Of a stretch of 35,950 nucleotides of DNA, positions 7,284 through 15,749 are shown piece after piece (position 1 is the first letter of the stretch; every line of letters begins with the position of its first letter). The DNA is from Phragmitibacter sp. GTDB lineage: Bacteria > Verrucomicrobiota > Verrucomicrobiia > Verrucomicrobiales > Verrucomicrobiaceae. The notes beneath the pieces were generated by a model. It saw nothing but the letters and a program-made list of their open reading frames with translations, did not search any database and was not told where the DNA came from. The position numbers and the translations under genes were made by a program. Location: positions 1 through 35,950 of the forward strand of contig JANYJH010000314.1 in assembly GCA_025361865.1 (NCBI GenBank), in the 5' to 3' direction.

Positions 7284-8246
7284 ATGCGCATCCTCTCTGG
7301 ACTCCAACCCACGGGCCGACTCCACATCGGCAACTACTTCGGCATGATGGAGCCGTCCTTGCGCCTGCAACACGAAGGCGAGGCGTTCTACTTCATCGCG
7401 GATTATCATTCCCTCACTTCGCTGCACGATGCGAAACAGCTTCGCGAAAACGTGCGTGACTTGGCCATTGATTTTCTGGCGTGCGGACTCGATCCCGAGA
7501 AGGCTGTTTTCTTCAAACAAAGCGAGGTGCCTGAGCACACGGAACTCGCGTGGATTCTCAGCACGATCACGCCGATGCCGATGCTGGAGAACTGCCACAG
7601 CTACAAGGACAAGACCGCGCATGGCATCGTGGCGAACGTCGGTTTGTTCACTTATCCCGTGCTCATGGCGGCGGACATTCTGATCTATGACAGTGATCTG
7701 GTGCCTGTCGGCAAGGATCAGAAGCAGCATCTGGAAGTCGCACGGGACATCGCCACGAAGATGAATCACACCTTTGGCGAAGGCACGCTGAAGATCCCGC
7801 AACCCCGCATCCGTGAGGAAACAGCGGTTGTTCCAGGACTTGATGGCCAGAAGATGAGCAAGAGCTACGGCAACACCATCGGCTTGTTTGAAGAGGAGAA
7901 GGCGCTCAAGAAAAAGATCATGGGCATCCCCACGGATTCGACGCCCGTTGAGGAGCCGAAAAGCACTGAGAACTCCAGCATTCTCAATCTCTACCGCCTC
8001 TTCGCCTCGGATGCGGAATACGCCCAGATGGAAGCCGATTTCCGTAAAGGCGGCATCGGTTACGGCGAGTTCAAAAAGCGCCTACTGGAGAAGACCTGGA
8101 CTTACTTTGCTGATGCTCGTGCGAAGCGTGCAGAGATTGTCGCGAATCCGCAATACGTGGATGCGGTCCTGAAAGCGGGTGCTGAAAAGGCGCGAGCAGT
8201 GGCGACTAAGACGATTGCACGGGTGCGGACAGCGGTGGGGTTATAG
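7284..8246 (+). CDS. trpS: Tryptophan--tRNA ligase
   Basis: A 320-residue class I aminoacyl-tRNA synthetase that charges tRNA-Trp. The HIGH-type motif is HIGN at residues 14-17 after ILSGLQPTGRL. The tryptophan/ATP pocket region includes MLENCHSYKDKTAHG and YPVLMAADILIYDSDLVPVGKDQ, and the KMSKS loop is present unchanged at about 190-194. Length is normal for bacterial TrpRS. ATG 7284 is chosen because MRILSGLQPTG is the family N-terminus; a longer frame from 7212 would add 24 unrelated residues. No Shine-Dalgarno; the start is preceded by CCCGCCCCT, as in valS at the other end of the window. TTGACA at 7247-7252 may be a -35 box, without a good -10 partner. Its 3' end overlaps the convergent toxin gene by six bases. 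Confidence 0.97.
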   Translation: MRILSGLQPTGRLHIGNYFGMMEPSLRLQHEGEAFYFIADYHSLTSLHDAKQLRENVRDLAIDFLACGLDPEKAVFFKQSEVPEHTELAWILSTITPMPMLENCHSYKDKTAHGIVANVGLFTYPVLMAADILIYDSDLVPVGKDQKQHLEVARDIATKMNHTFGEGTLKIPQPRIREETAVVPGLDGQKMSKSYGNTIGLFEEEKALKKKIMGIPTDSTPVEEPKSTENSSILNLYRLFASDAEYAQMEADFRKGGIGYGEFKKRLLEKTWTYFADARAKRAEIVANPQYVDAVLKAGAEKARAVATKTIARVRTAVGL

Positions 8247-8567
8247 CGGCAAGTCGCCTTCTTCCAAGGGCTTCCTGAAAGATCGGCGCACGGACAGGAT
8301 CACTACTCTTTTACACTCCTCAATCGCATAGAACACCCTCAGTTGGCTGCGCTTCTTGCGGAAAAGCATCAGTCGGATTTCTCGGGTGAATCGGTCACTT
8401 TCAGGAGCCAATGGATGCAATTGAGGATTGTCACCGAGAGCCTCGATCATGAGGATTAATTCATCCCGCCACTTCGCAGCCGCTTGGGGCGCACGTTCCT
8501 TGATCCAGAGATAAGATTCTTCTATTTCCCGCTGAGCGTTGAGGGAGTATTCCACACGAAAGCTCAT
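8241..8567 (-). CDS. RelE/ParE-family toxin
   Basis: A 108-residue protein with the ParE-like order: strand (FRVEYSLNAQREIEES), helix with Y-L-W-I-K-E and AAAKWRDELILMIEALGDNP, then the strand block TREIRLMLFRKKRSQLRVFYAI and a final VVILSVRRSFRKPL. The R-x-x-x-F-x-x-x-x-x-x-R-V-F/L-Y pattern is typical. Translation is coupled to the upstream antitoxin by a four-base ATGA overlap (8564-8567). Convergent with trpS, the two stop codons sharing TTATAG. Confidence 0.88.
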   Translation of the reverse strand: MSFRVEYSLNAQREIEESYLWIKERAPQAAAKWRDELILMIEALGDNPQLHPLAPESDRFTREIRLMLFRKKRSQLRVFYAIEECKRVVILSVRRSFRKPLEEGDLPL

Positions 8568-8836
8568 AGTTTACGCAATCTTTGATGAACCTTATGGGCA
8601 TCGACCGTTCGCCCTGCATCCAGCTCATCAAGACCCATTTGAAGAGATTTCAGTGTGGTCAATTCTTCGACCGCTTGCATCAGCTTTTCATAGGCGCGTT
8701 TACCAACCAACACCGCCTCCGCCTTACCGTTCACCGTTAATACCTCATGGCGTCCTGTCTTGTTCACCCGCGTGAGGTGGGCTTTAGCATTTCGCTGAAA
8801 CTCCGTGAGCGGCTGAATGTCTTCAATATGAATCAT
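8564..8836 (-). CDS. Phd/YefM-type antitoxin
   Basis: A 90-residue protein. The N-terminal part IQPLTEFQRNAKAHLTRV followed by HEVLTVNGKAEAVLV and the AYEKL segment is the Phd/YefM fold, a DNA-binding dimer; the C-terminal helical tail would wrap the toxin. The start at ATG 8836 is supported by GGAGG nine bases upstream (complement of 8846-8850), one of few clear Shine-Dalgarno sequences in the window. The frame remains open further upstream, but that extension has no family match. It overlaps the toxin start by four bases and is divergent from the next large gene. Confidence 0.9.
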   Translation of the reverse strand: MIHIEDIQPLTEFQRNAKAHLTRVNKTGRHEVLTVNGKAEAVLVGKRAYEKLMQAVEELTTLKSLQMGLDELDAGRTVDAHKVHQRLRKL

Positions 8837-8897
8837 CGTCAGATACCTCCGTTTTAAACATGTAATTTCATGCTGCTCTATTTCGTGATGGAAGCAA

Positions 8898-11189
8898 ATG
8901 GAATCACGGATCGCATTGCCAGATAAAAACTCAGTGGGCAAGCGTATATTTCTTCCCGTGTTTCTCACCCCGTCCCATCGTTTCATCCTTGTCGCTACGA
9001 CGTTGGCGTCGGTTGGCTTTGTGCAGGGTGTCGAGGTTTCCTTCCGCAATGATGTTGAAGCGGTCATCGCAAAGGCGGGTTGTAATCTGGGCACCTGCCA
9101 CGGGAATGCGACTGGGAAGGGCGGCTTCAAGATTTCCTTACGCGGGTTTGATCCCGACTATGATCACGCGGCACTGACGCAAGACATGAACGGCCGGCGT
9201 ATCAATCTCTTCGAGCCGGATCGTAGTCTGCTGCTGCAAAAGGCCACGCAGGCGCTCGCGCATGAAGGTGGGAAACGATTTGCCGTGGACTCTTGGGAAT
9301 ACCAGACGCTGCGTGAATGGATCGTCAGCGGAGCCAAGCGGGAGCAGCCGAATGAGCTTGCTTTGACGAAGCTCGAAGTGAAGCCACGCGAACAAATTCT
9401 CATCGAGCCCGAGACCAAGGTTCAACTCAAAGCGACGGCGTTCTTCTCCGATGGCTCTCAGAAAGATGTCACGTCCACGGCGGTCTATGAACTGGCGCAG
9501 GTTGGCTTGGCCAAGGTGAGCCGTGAGGGAAAAGTGGAGCGTCTCAAGAACGGTGAGCCTACGGTAATCGTGCGTTATCTGGACAAGCAACAACCCGTGC
9601 GGCTGGCCTTCGTCGCGGCCCGGCCGGAGTTTGTTTGGGTAGGGCAGCGAGAGAATAATTACATTGATCGCCAAGTTTTTGCGAAGCTCAAAAACTTGCG
9701 CATGACGCCCTCGAAGGTCTGCACGGATGAAGTCTATGCGCGACGTGCTTACCTCGATCTGCTGGGCATTCCGCCGACCGTGGACGAAGCGAAAGCCTTT
9801 GCGACTGACAAGTCACCGGACAAGCGGGAACGGCTGGTGGATAAACTTTTGGCCCGGCCTGAGTTCACTGATTTTTGGACGCTGAAATGGGCGGACTCAC
9901 TGCGCGTGGAATCGCGAACGATGGACTTCACGGGTATGACGAAGTTCCATGAGTGGATTCATGATGCCGTGGCGCGGAACGTGCCGGTGAACCAGTTTGC
10001 CAGCGCCATCTTATCCGCACAAGGCAGCACTTATGCGGTGCCGCAGACGAATTTCTACCGGGCTATGCGTGAGCCGAACGCCCGTGCGGAGGCCATCGCG
10101 CAGGTATTCCTCGGCACGCGGCTTCGTTGCGCGCAGTGTCACAACCATCCCTTTGATCGCTGGACACAGGATGACTACTTCAACTGGGCCGCTGTCTTCG
10201 CCCGGGTGGACTACAAAATCATCGAGAACAAGGATGTTGATAAGAACGACAAGCACGAGTTCAACGGCGAGCAGATCGTGCAGCTCCTGAAGGAAGCCAA
10301 GCTCACGAATCCCCGCACTGGTGAGCCCGCCAAGGCCAAGCTGCTGGGTGCGGACAAGCTCGACAGCAAGACCACGGACGCCATGAAAGATCTGGATGCG
10401 GCGGCGGAATGGCTGACGAATGAGAAAAATCCGTTCTTCGCGCAGGCGCAGGCGAACCGCATTTGGTTCCATCTCATGGGACGCGGCCTCGTTGATCCGG
10501 TGGATGATTTCCGCGCGACAAACCCAGCTTCTCATCCTGATCTGCTCAAGGCTCTAGCCAAAGAATTCGTCGAATGCGGTTTCGACATGCGCCGCCTGAT
10601 CCGCACGATCATGCATTCCAGCGTTTACCAGCTCAGTAGTGAGCCTAATGAAAATAACGCGGAGGATCAAACAAACTACTCCCACGCGATGGTGCGTCGC
10701 CTTGGAGCCGAGCAGCTATTTGATTCCCTGCATCAGTTCGCAGGTGTCCGTCCGGCTTTTGCCGCCTTTCCGCAAGCCACCCGTGCGGCCATGTTGCCCG
10801 GTCCTGCGAAGCCCAGCAAGAAACGCTCAACGGTGGGTGATAGCGAACGCTGGCTGGTCAAGTTCGGAGCGCCACCGCGCTTGCTGGCTTGCGAATGTGA
10901 ACGCAGCAATGACACGACGATGGGCCAGGCGTTCACACTGATGAGCGGGCCGCAGTTGAACAATCTCATCCGTCGAAAGGACAATGTGCTGACCGCTCTG
11001 TTGAAGGACAAATCCACTTACGATGAGAAGATTGAAGAGCTGTTCTGGCGCGCTCTTTCTCATGCCCCGACGGATGAAGATCGCAAACGATTGGCGCAGA
11101 CGGTGAGAGAGAATCCTGATCACCGCGCTGCGCTGGAAGACGTGGCTTGGAGCCTCGTGAACGCGAAGGAATTCGTGCTCCGCCGATGA
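8898..11189 (+). CDS. DUF1549/DUF1553 domain protein with cytochrome-like motifs
   Basis: A 763-residue exported protein. After a signal-like stretch (RFILVATTLASVGFVQG) comes a PSCyt-like N-terminus, FRNDVEAVIAKAGC with C-x4-CH at about 62-68 (CNLGTCHG). An Ig-like segment with KVQLKATAFFSDGSQKDVTS follows, then DUF1549, which contains CAQCHNHPF, a CxxCH heme motif at about 411, and DUF1553 at the C-terminus (QANRIWFHLMGRGLVDPVDDF, MRRLIRTIMHSSVYQLS). Such proteins are abundant in Planctomycetota and Verrucomicrobiota and their biochemical function is not established; a c-type-cytochrome-like periplasmic role is inferred from the CxxCH. Unlike the copy at 29336, it has no DUF1501 neighbour. 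Confidence 0.9.
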   Translation: MESRIALPDKNSVGKRIFLPVFLTPSHRFILVATTLASVGFVQGVEVSFRNDVEAVIAKAGCNLGTCHGNATGKGGFKISLRGFDPDYDHAALTQDMNGRRINLFEPDRSLLLQKATQALAHEGGKRFAVDSWEYQTLREWIVSGAKREQPNELALTKLEVKPREQILIEPETKVQLKATAFFSDGSQKDVTSTAVYELAQVGLAKVSREGKVERLKNGEPTVIVRYLDKQQPVRLAFVAARPEFVWVGQRENNYIDRQVFAKLKNLRMTPSKVCTDEVYARRAYLDLLGIPPTVDEAKAFATDKSPDKRERLVDKLLARPEFTDFWTLKWADSLRVESRTMDFTGMTKFHEWIHDAVARNVPVNQFASAILSAQGSTYAVPQTNFYRAMREPNARAEAIAQVFLGTRLRCAQCHNHPFDRWTQDDYFNWAAVFARVDYKIIENKDVDKNDKHEFNGEQIVQLLKEAKLTNPRTGEPAKAKLLGADKLDSKTTDAMKDLDAAAEWLTNEKNPFFAQAQANRIWFHLMGRGLVDPVDDFRATNPASHPDLLKALAKEFVECGFDMRRLIRTIMHSSVYQLSSEPNENNAEDQTNYSHAMVRRLGAEQLFDSLHQFAGVRPAFAAFPQATRAAMLPGPAKPSKKRSTVGDSERWLVKFGAPPRLLACECERSNDTTMGQAFTLMSGPQLNNLIRRKDNVLTALLKDKSTYDEKIEELFWRALSHAPTDEDRKRLAQTVRENPDHRAALEDVAWSLVNAKEFVLRR

Positions 11190-11251
11190 TGACCTGGGCG
11201 TAAACTGCGCTTGAACTCAGGGGCAACGTGTTGTTCATCAGGCTGCACGCC

Positions 11252-12712
11252 ATGCCCAAGTATATCACGACCATCGGCCTCGAAGTCCACGCGCAGCTCA
11301 ACACGCGCAGTAAGATGTTTTGCCCCTGCCCAGTCGGCTATGGCGCGGACCCGAACACGCAGACCTGCCCGACCTGTCTCGGCCTGCCCGGTGCCTTGCC
11401 CGTGCTGAATCTGGAAGCCATCGAGAAGACCGTTTTGGCCGGCATGATGCTGGGCTGCTCCACGCCGCCGATCAGCAAATGGGACCGGAAGAATTACTTC
11501 TATCCCGACATGCCGAAGAACTATCAGACGACGCAGTTCGACCTGCCGCTGTGCCTTGATGGTGGCGTGCCCTTGTATGATCTTGCGTATCCGAAGGACG
11601 CGCAGAAGAGCATCAAAAATCCCGGCAAAGTGGTGAAGCTCACGCGCATCCACCTTGAAGAGGACGTGGGTAAAAGCACGCATAGCGGCATCGGCACCCA
11701 GCTTGATTTCAATCGCGCCGGAACGCCGCTCATGGAGATCGTGAGTGAGCCGGACATCGAGAGCGCGGAAGAGGCTTTCGCCTATCTCATCAGCCTCCGC
11801 CAGATTCTCATTTATGGCGGTGTGAGCGATGCCGACATGGAGAAGGGCCAGCTACGTTGTGACGTGAACATCAGCGTGCGACCTGAAGGACAGAAGGAAC
11901 TCGGTGCCAAGATCGAGTTGAAAAATCTGAATTCCATCGCGGCCGTGCGTCGTGCGATTCATCACGAGGTCGAGCGACAAACCGAGGCCGTCATGCGCGG
12001 CGAGAAGCTCCTGCAAAGCACGCGCCGCTGGGATGATGATCGTGGCGAAACGCAGCTCATGCGCTCGAAGGAAGATGCTCATGACTACCGCTATTTCCCC
12101 TGCCCTGATCTGCTGCCCATCCGCACTGCTTCGATCATTGAGCGCGTTCATCCTCGTGTGCCCGAATCCCCTCATGCCAAGCGGGCGCGCTTTGAGCAAG
12201 ACTACAGCGTCAGCGCCTATGACGCTGGAGTCCTGACGAGTGACAAAGCCCTCGCGGCTTGGTTTGAAGAAGCCGTGGCAGCCGATGCGAAAGTGCCCGC
12301 GAAGAAGATTGCGAACTGGGTCATCAATGAACTGCTCGGTCGTCTCAACGAAGCCAGCTCGGCTCTGGAAAATTCCTTGGTCAAGCCCACGGCTTTGAAT
12401 GAACTCGTCGCCTGCGTGGAAAGCGGCAAGATTTCCAACACCCAAGCGAAAGAAGTCTTTGATGAAATGTTCTCCTCTGGCGAGACGGCTGTCGCGATCA
12501 TCAAGAAGAAAGGCTTCGAGCAAGTCAGTGACACAGGCGCGCTGGAAGCCTTCTGCGATCAAGTCATCTCCGCCAATCCTGAGAAAGTGGCTGAGTTCAA
12601 AGCAGGCAATGACAAAGTGCTGAATTGGATGACTGGCCAAGTGATGAAAGCCAGCGGCGGTAAAGCAAATCCGAAGGTGCTAAGTGAGCTGCTGAGGGCG
12701 AAGCTGGCTTAG
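11252..12712 (+). CDS. gatB: Aspartyl/glutamyl-tRNA(Asn/Gln) amidotransferase subunit B
   Basis: A 486-residue GatB, the kinase/tRNA-binding subunit of the GatCAB amidotransferase that converts Glu-tRNA-Gln (and Asp-tRNA-Asn) to the amide. Conserved blocks visible: TTIGLEVHAQLNTRSKMFC, CPTCLGLPGALPVLN with the paired Cys zinc site, DRKNYFYPDMPKNYQ, HLEEDVGKSTH, DFNRAGTPLMEIVSEPD, GQLRCDVNISVRP, KIELKNLNS, and the C-terminal GatB/YqeY tail domain ending in WMTGQVMKASGGKANP. The start at ATG 11252 puts MPKYITTIGLEVH at the N-terminus; an upstream start at 11228 would add eight residues. gatA and gatC are not adjacent. Confidence 0.97.
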   Translation: MPKYITTIGLEVHAQLNTRSKMFCPCPVGYGADPNTQTCPTCLGLPGALPVLNLEAIEKTVLAGMMLGCSTPPISKWDRKNYFYPDMPKNYQTTQFDLPLCLDGGVPLYDLAYPKDAQKSIKNPGKVVKLTRIHLEEDVGKSTHSGIGTQLDFNRAGTPLMEIVSEPDIESAEEAFAYLISLRQILIYGGVSDADMEKGQLRCDVNISVRPEGQKELGAKIELKNLNSIAAVRRAIHHEVERQTEAVMRGEKLLQSTRRWDDDRGETQLMRSKEDAHDYRYFPCPDLLPIRTASIIERVHPRVPESPHAKRARFEQDYSVSAYDAGVLTSDKALAAWFEEAVAADAKVPAKKIANWVINELLGRLNEASSALENSLVKPTALNELVACVESGKISNTQAKEVFDEMFSSGETAVAIIKKKGFEQVSDTGALEAFCDQVISANPEKVAEFKAGNDKVLNWMTGQVMKASGGKANPKVLSELLRAKLA

Positions 12713-12717
12713 CTGGC

Positions 12718-13255
12718 ATGACCGAAGAACTACAAACCTTACGAGACATCGTGACCCGGTTGGAGACTGCCGGAATCGATTACATGCTCACTGGTTCTGG
12801 CTTTGAACTGCTATGCACAGCCGCGCATGACACGCGATATTGACTTGGTCGTGGCTTTCTATTTGAAGGATGCAGCCCGTATTGAAACCGTGCTGGGTGA
12901 AGAATATTATGTGTCCCCTGACGCAGCTCGCGAAGCCGTGCTGCATCAGACCAGCTTCAACGCCATTCATCAGGTGACTTTGATGAAGGTGGATTTCATG
13001 ATCCGCAAGCAAGAGGACTACAGACAGCATGAGTTCACGCGCAGAGTCCGGGTTCGAGTAGAAAATTTCAACCTATGGCTGGTAAGCAAGGAAGACCTCA
13101 TTCTCTCCAAGCTGCATTGGGCGCGGGAGTCGCACTCAGAGCGACAACTGACGGATGTGGAGAACCTGATTGCGACGGGCTGCGATGTGGACTACCTACG
13201 ACAATGGTCAGCAAGATTGAACCTGACAGATATGCTGACACGGGTTTTTCCTTGA
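12718..13255 (+). pseudogene. Frameshifted AbiEii-like nucleotidyltransferase
   Basis: Translation from ATG 12718 begins MTEELQTLRDIVTRLETAGI followed by DYMLTGS, the start of a nucleotidyltransferase fold, but then runs into TGA at 12841-12843. The expected continuation is in another frame: ALNCYAQPRMTRDIDLVVAF with the metal-binding R-D-I-D-x-V, then KVDFMIRK, LWLVSKEDLILSKLHWA and a helical C-terminus ending at 13255. Restoring two bases (TCTGGC to TCTGTGGC, at about 12797) joins LTGS to VALNCYAQ and gives 179 residues, the usual size. This looks like loss of one TG from a TG-TG repeat. Family members resemble the AbiEii toxin of type IV TA systems. It starts six bases after gatB. A base-calling error in the source sequence cannot be excluded. 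Confidence 0.8.
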
Positions 13256-13461
13256 AGGATACCTCGCCAGAGATCAATGCCATCATTTTCCGCAGCATGA
13301 TGCGCCGCAGCATCAGCGAACGGCTGCTCATGGGGATGGACATGCGAGCGACCGCCCGCGCCTTGGTCTGGGCCTCTATTCCTACTGAGTTGACAGCTAC
13401 TGAGAGAAGAAATGCCTTTTACGAACGCTTTTACGATGAGCCTTGTCCGCTGCCAGGCTAA
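13252..13461 (+). CDS. Small helical protein paired with the nucleotidyltransferase
   Basis: A 69-residue protein starting at TTG 13252, which overlaps the TGA stop of the preceding gene (TTGA). The middle reads SISERLLMGMDMRATARALV, then WASIPTELTATERRNAFYER and FYDEP. It is predicted to be mainly helical, with an A-R-A-L-V block followed by a short P-x-E-L-T-x-x-E-R-R helix and an R-F-Y-x-x-P end. I recall similar small proteins encoded next to nucleotidyltransferase-fold genes in Planctomycetota and Verrucomicrobiota, though this was not checked. It might be the partner or antidote of that enzyme. The start codon is inferred from the overlap; ATG codons inside are alternatives. Confidence 0.6.
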   Translation: MKDTSPEINAIIFRSMMRRSISERLLMGMDMRATARALVWASIPTELTATERRNAFYERFYDEPCPLPG

Positions 13462-13501
13462 TAGCTGTGCAGCGATAGACCTCTTTCATTCCAACGAGGC
13501 A

Positions 13502-13533
13502 CAAAAAAGAGGAACCCCTCGCGAGGTTCCTCT
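13502..13533 (-). terminator. Rho-independent terminator of rpsA
   Basis: On the minus strand, AGAGGAACC pairs perfectly with GGTTCCTCT around an 8-base loop (13508-13533) and is followed by a run of six T. It lies about 80 bases after the rpsA stop. Confidence 0.88.
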
Positions 13534-13559
13534 GATGATTTTCTTCGGTGCTGATAGTT

Positions 13560-13602
13560 GCAGGCTGGAAGCCTGCACTACCCACAGGCAAGGATGCCTG
13601 TG
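13560..13602. repeat. Two-hairpin palindromic repeat
   Basis: GCAGGCT-GGA-AGCCTGC (13560-13576) and CACAGGCA-AGGA-TGCCTGTG (13583-13602) are perfect stems separated by six bases, and are followed by GCCAC. Same family as the copies in mutS and beside apbE. It lies between the rpsA stop and its terminator, so it would be transcribed in the 3' UTR. Confidence 0.8.
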
Positions 13603-13614
13603 CCACGACTAAGA

Positions 13615-15288
13615 CTAGCTCTGACCGGGGCGGTATTCTTCGGTGGCGAACTTGAACGCCTGCTCCAGGCCGACGAGGTCGGTCGTAGGACGAAGGGCGT
13701 CGAACGCTTGGCTTTCCTTCTTCAGGGCGGCTTCGTCGTAGTTCACGGCCTTGACGGAGAGACCGATGCGGCGCTCCACCTTGTCCACCTTGATAACACG
13801 GGCTTCGACTTCGTCGCCGACGTTCAGAACGTCTTTGACGCGGTTAACGTGGTCTTCGCTGAGCTGGCTGATGTGAACGAGGCCGTCGATGTCGTCCTCC
13901 AGTTCCACAAACGCGCCGAAGCTGGCGATCTTGGCCACGCGGCCTTTGACGAGGTCACCCACCTTGAAGCGAGAATCAATGAGGCTCCAAGGATCGGCGT
14001 CGATCTGTTTGATGCCCAAGCTGATGCGCTGGTTGGTCTTGTCGATTTCGAGGATCTGCGCTTCCACTTCCTGGCCCTTCTTGAGGATTTCGGAAGGATG
14101 GTTGATCTTGCGGGTCCAGCTCAAGTCGGAAACGTGGATCATGCCGTCAATGCCTTCTTCAAGCTCCACGAACGCGCCGTAAGCAGTGAGGTTACGCACC
14201 TTGCCAGTGATCTTCTTACCGATCGGGAAGCGACCGTCAATGTCATCCCACGGGTTGCTGTCGAGCTGACGCACCCCGAGGCTGATCTTGCGCTCGTCCT
14301 TGTTGATGCCAAGAACGACTGCGTCCACTTTCTGGCCCACTTGCAGCACGTCGGAAGGACGGGCGATGCGCTTGGTCCAGGAGAGTTCGGAGACGTGGAT
14401 GAGGCCTTCGACGCCTTCTTCCACTTCGACGAAGGCGCCGTAAGCGACGAGCTTCGTGACGGTGCCTGGAACCTTCGTGCCAACAGGGAAGCGGGCTTCG
14501 ATGTTGTCCCAAGGGTTGTTCGCCATCTGCTTGAGACCGAGGCTGACGCGCTCTTTCTCGCGGTTCACTTCGAGGATCTGAACCTGAAGCTTCTGACCGA
14601 TCGCGACCATTTCGGAAGGATGGTTCAGGCGGCCCCACGTCATGTCCGTGATGTGCAGCAAACCGTCCATGCCATTGAGATCCACGAACACACCGAAGTC
14701 GGTGATGTTCTTTACGATCCCTTCGACCTTGTCGCCTGGGGTGACGCCGTCCAGGAACTTCTGACGCTGTTCAGCGCGCTCAGCCTCGATAACTTCGCGG
14801 CGGCTGAGGACGATGTTTTTGCGCTCGTCGTTGACCCTGACGATCTTGAATTCATAGACCTTGCCAACGTATTCGTTGAGGTCGCGTGGGGGAATGATGT
14901 CAATTTGGGAGCCAGGAAGGAAAGCTTCCACGCCGACGTTGACCATGAGGCCACCTTTGACGACGCTCTTGACCTTGCCTTTAACAAGCCCACCTGCGAG
15001 GAATACTTGGTAGATCTTGTCCCAGTTCTGCTTGTGGGCGGCCTTCTCCTTGGAGAGCACGACCATGCCTTCGTCGTTTTCTAGGCGCTCCAGAAGCACT
15101 TCGATTTCGTCACCTACCTGGATGTCTTCGTCTTCAAATTCACCGGAAGGAATGGCACCTTCGGACTTGTAGCCGATGTCCACCAGAATGATCTGGGGTT
15201 TGATTTCGAGGATCCGGCCTTTGACAATGGATCCTTCGTGAAGTTGGCGGAACGATCCTGCGATCAGTTCTGAGAGCGTGAGGCTCAT
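13615..15288 (-). CDS. rpsA: 30S ribosomal protein S1
   Basis: A 557-residue S1 with six S1 (OB-fold) repeats at about 20-85, 105-170, 190-260, 275-345, 362-432 and 449-520. Each later repeat carries the G-x-V-x-x-x-x-x-Y/F-G-A-F-V-x-L/V-E and G-L/M-I/V-H-x-S-x-L/D pattern; repeat 3 has DFGVFVDLNGMDGLLHITDM. Six repeats is the full form that brings mRNA to the ribosome. ATG 15288 gives the usual acidic N-terminal start, MSLTLSELIAGSF. No purine-rich Shine-Dalgarno lies in the dozen bases before it (CAATACATAACAC). Transcription probably ends at the terminator 80 bases downstream. Confidence 0.97.
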   Translation of the reverse strand: MSLTLSELIAGSFRQLHEGSIVKGRILEIKPQIILVDIGYKSEGAIPSGEFEDEDIQVGDEIEVLLERLENDEGMVVLSKEKAAHKQNWDKIYQVFLAGGLVKGKVKSVVKGGLMVNVGVEAFLPGSQIDIIPPRDLNEYVGKVYEFKIVRVNDERKNIVLSRREVIEAERAEQRQKFLDGVTPGDKVEGIVKNITDFGVFVDLNGMDGLLHITDMTWGRLNHPSEMVAIGQKLQVQILEVNREKERVSLGLKQMANNPWDNIEARFPVGTKVPGTVTKLVAYGAFVEVEEGVEGLIHVSELSWTKRIARPSDVLQVGQKVDAVVLGINKDERKISLGVRQLDSNPWDDIDGRFPIGKKITGKVRNLTAYGAFVELEEGIDGMIHVSDLSWTRKINHPSEILKKGQEVEAQILEIDKTNQRISLGIKQIDADPWSLIDSRFKVGDLVKGRVAKIASFGAFVELEDDIDGLVHISQLSEDHVNRVKDVLNVGDEVEARVIKVDKVERRIGLSVKAVNYDEAALKKESQAFDALRPTTDLVGLEQAFKFATEEYRPGQS

Positions 15289-15520
15289 GTGTTATGTATT
15301 GAGTGGTTGGGTTAACAACGCAACACCGCACGAATGCGATGCTGTCCGTCCTGCCTGTGAGCCCCGCAGCGAACGTTAAGTTGAAGGCCGGAATAAAGCG
15401 GGGCGCAAAGATGGAGACTAAATGGCCGAAGGCAAGCGGTTTGTAGAGCGAACGTTCTCCGCACCGCCAGAAGCAAAGCAGCCGAATGTCAAACCATGAT
15501 CGAAGACGGGCGCTTGGATC

Positions 15521-15609
15521 AACCGCGAAGACGCGAGGACGCGAAGTTTTTAGCTCTCACTCCTCTTCAAATCATCCGTATCTCTTCGCGCCTTCGCGCC
15601 TTCGCGGTT
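15521..15609. repeat. AACCGCGAAG-type palindromic element
   Basis: Left arm 15521-15546 is made of CGCGAAG-like units (AACCGCGAAGACGCGAGGAC followed by GCGAAG). Right arm 15584-15609 is its inverted copy with three mismatches in 26. The arms flank a 37-base centre. The units within an arm repeat every nine bases or so. I recall similar elements scattered between genes in many bacteria. Its role is unknown. Confidence 0.75.
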
Positions 15610-15749
15610 CAATAAACTCCGCTTAAACCCGGCCCTCAGCTCCGCGAACCAACGGCTTCGGGTCAAGAAACGCCCGTTCGGCTCAGGGATTCTCGACCCT
15701 TCTCCTTGTAGGCAATCCCACGTAGAAGGCGGGAGGTTCAGGGGAGGAT

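Noticed and set aside
13558-15084. 508-residue open frame antisense to rpsA
   Set aside because: It mirrors the repeated S1 codons, has no domain and lies fully opposite a clear ribosomal protein gene.
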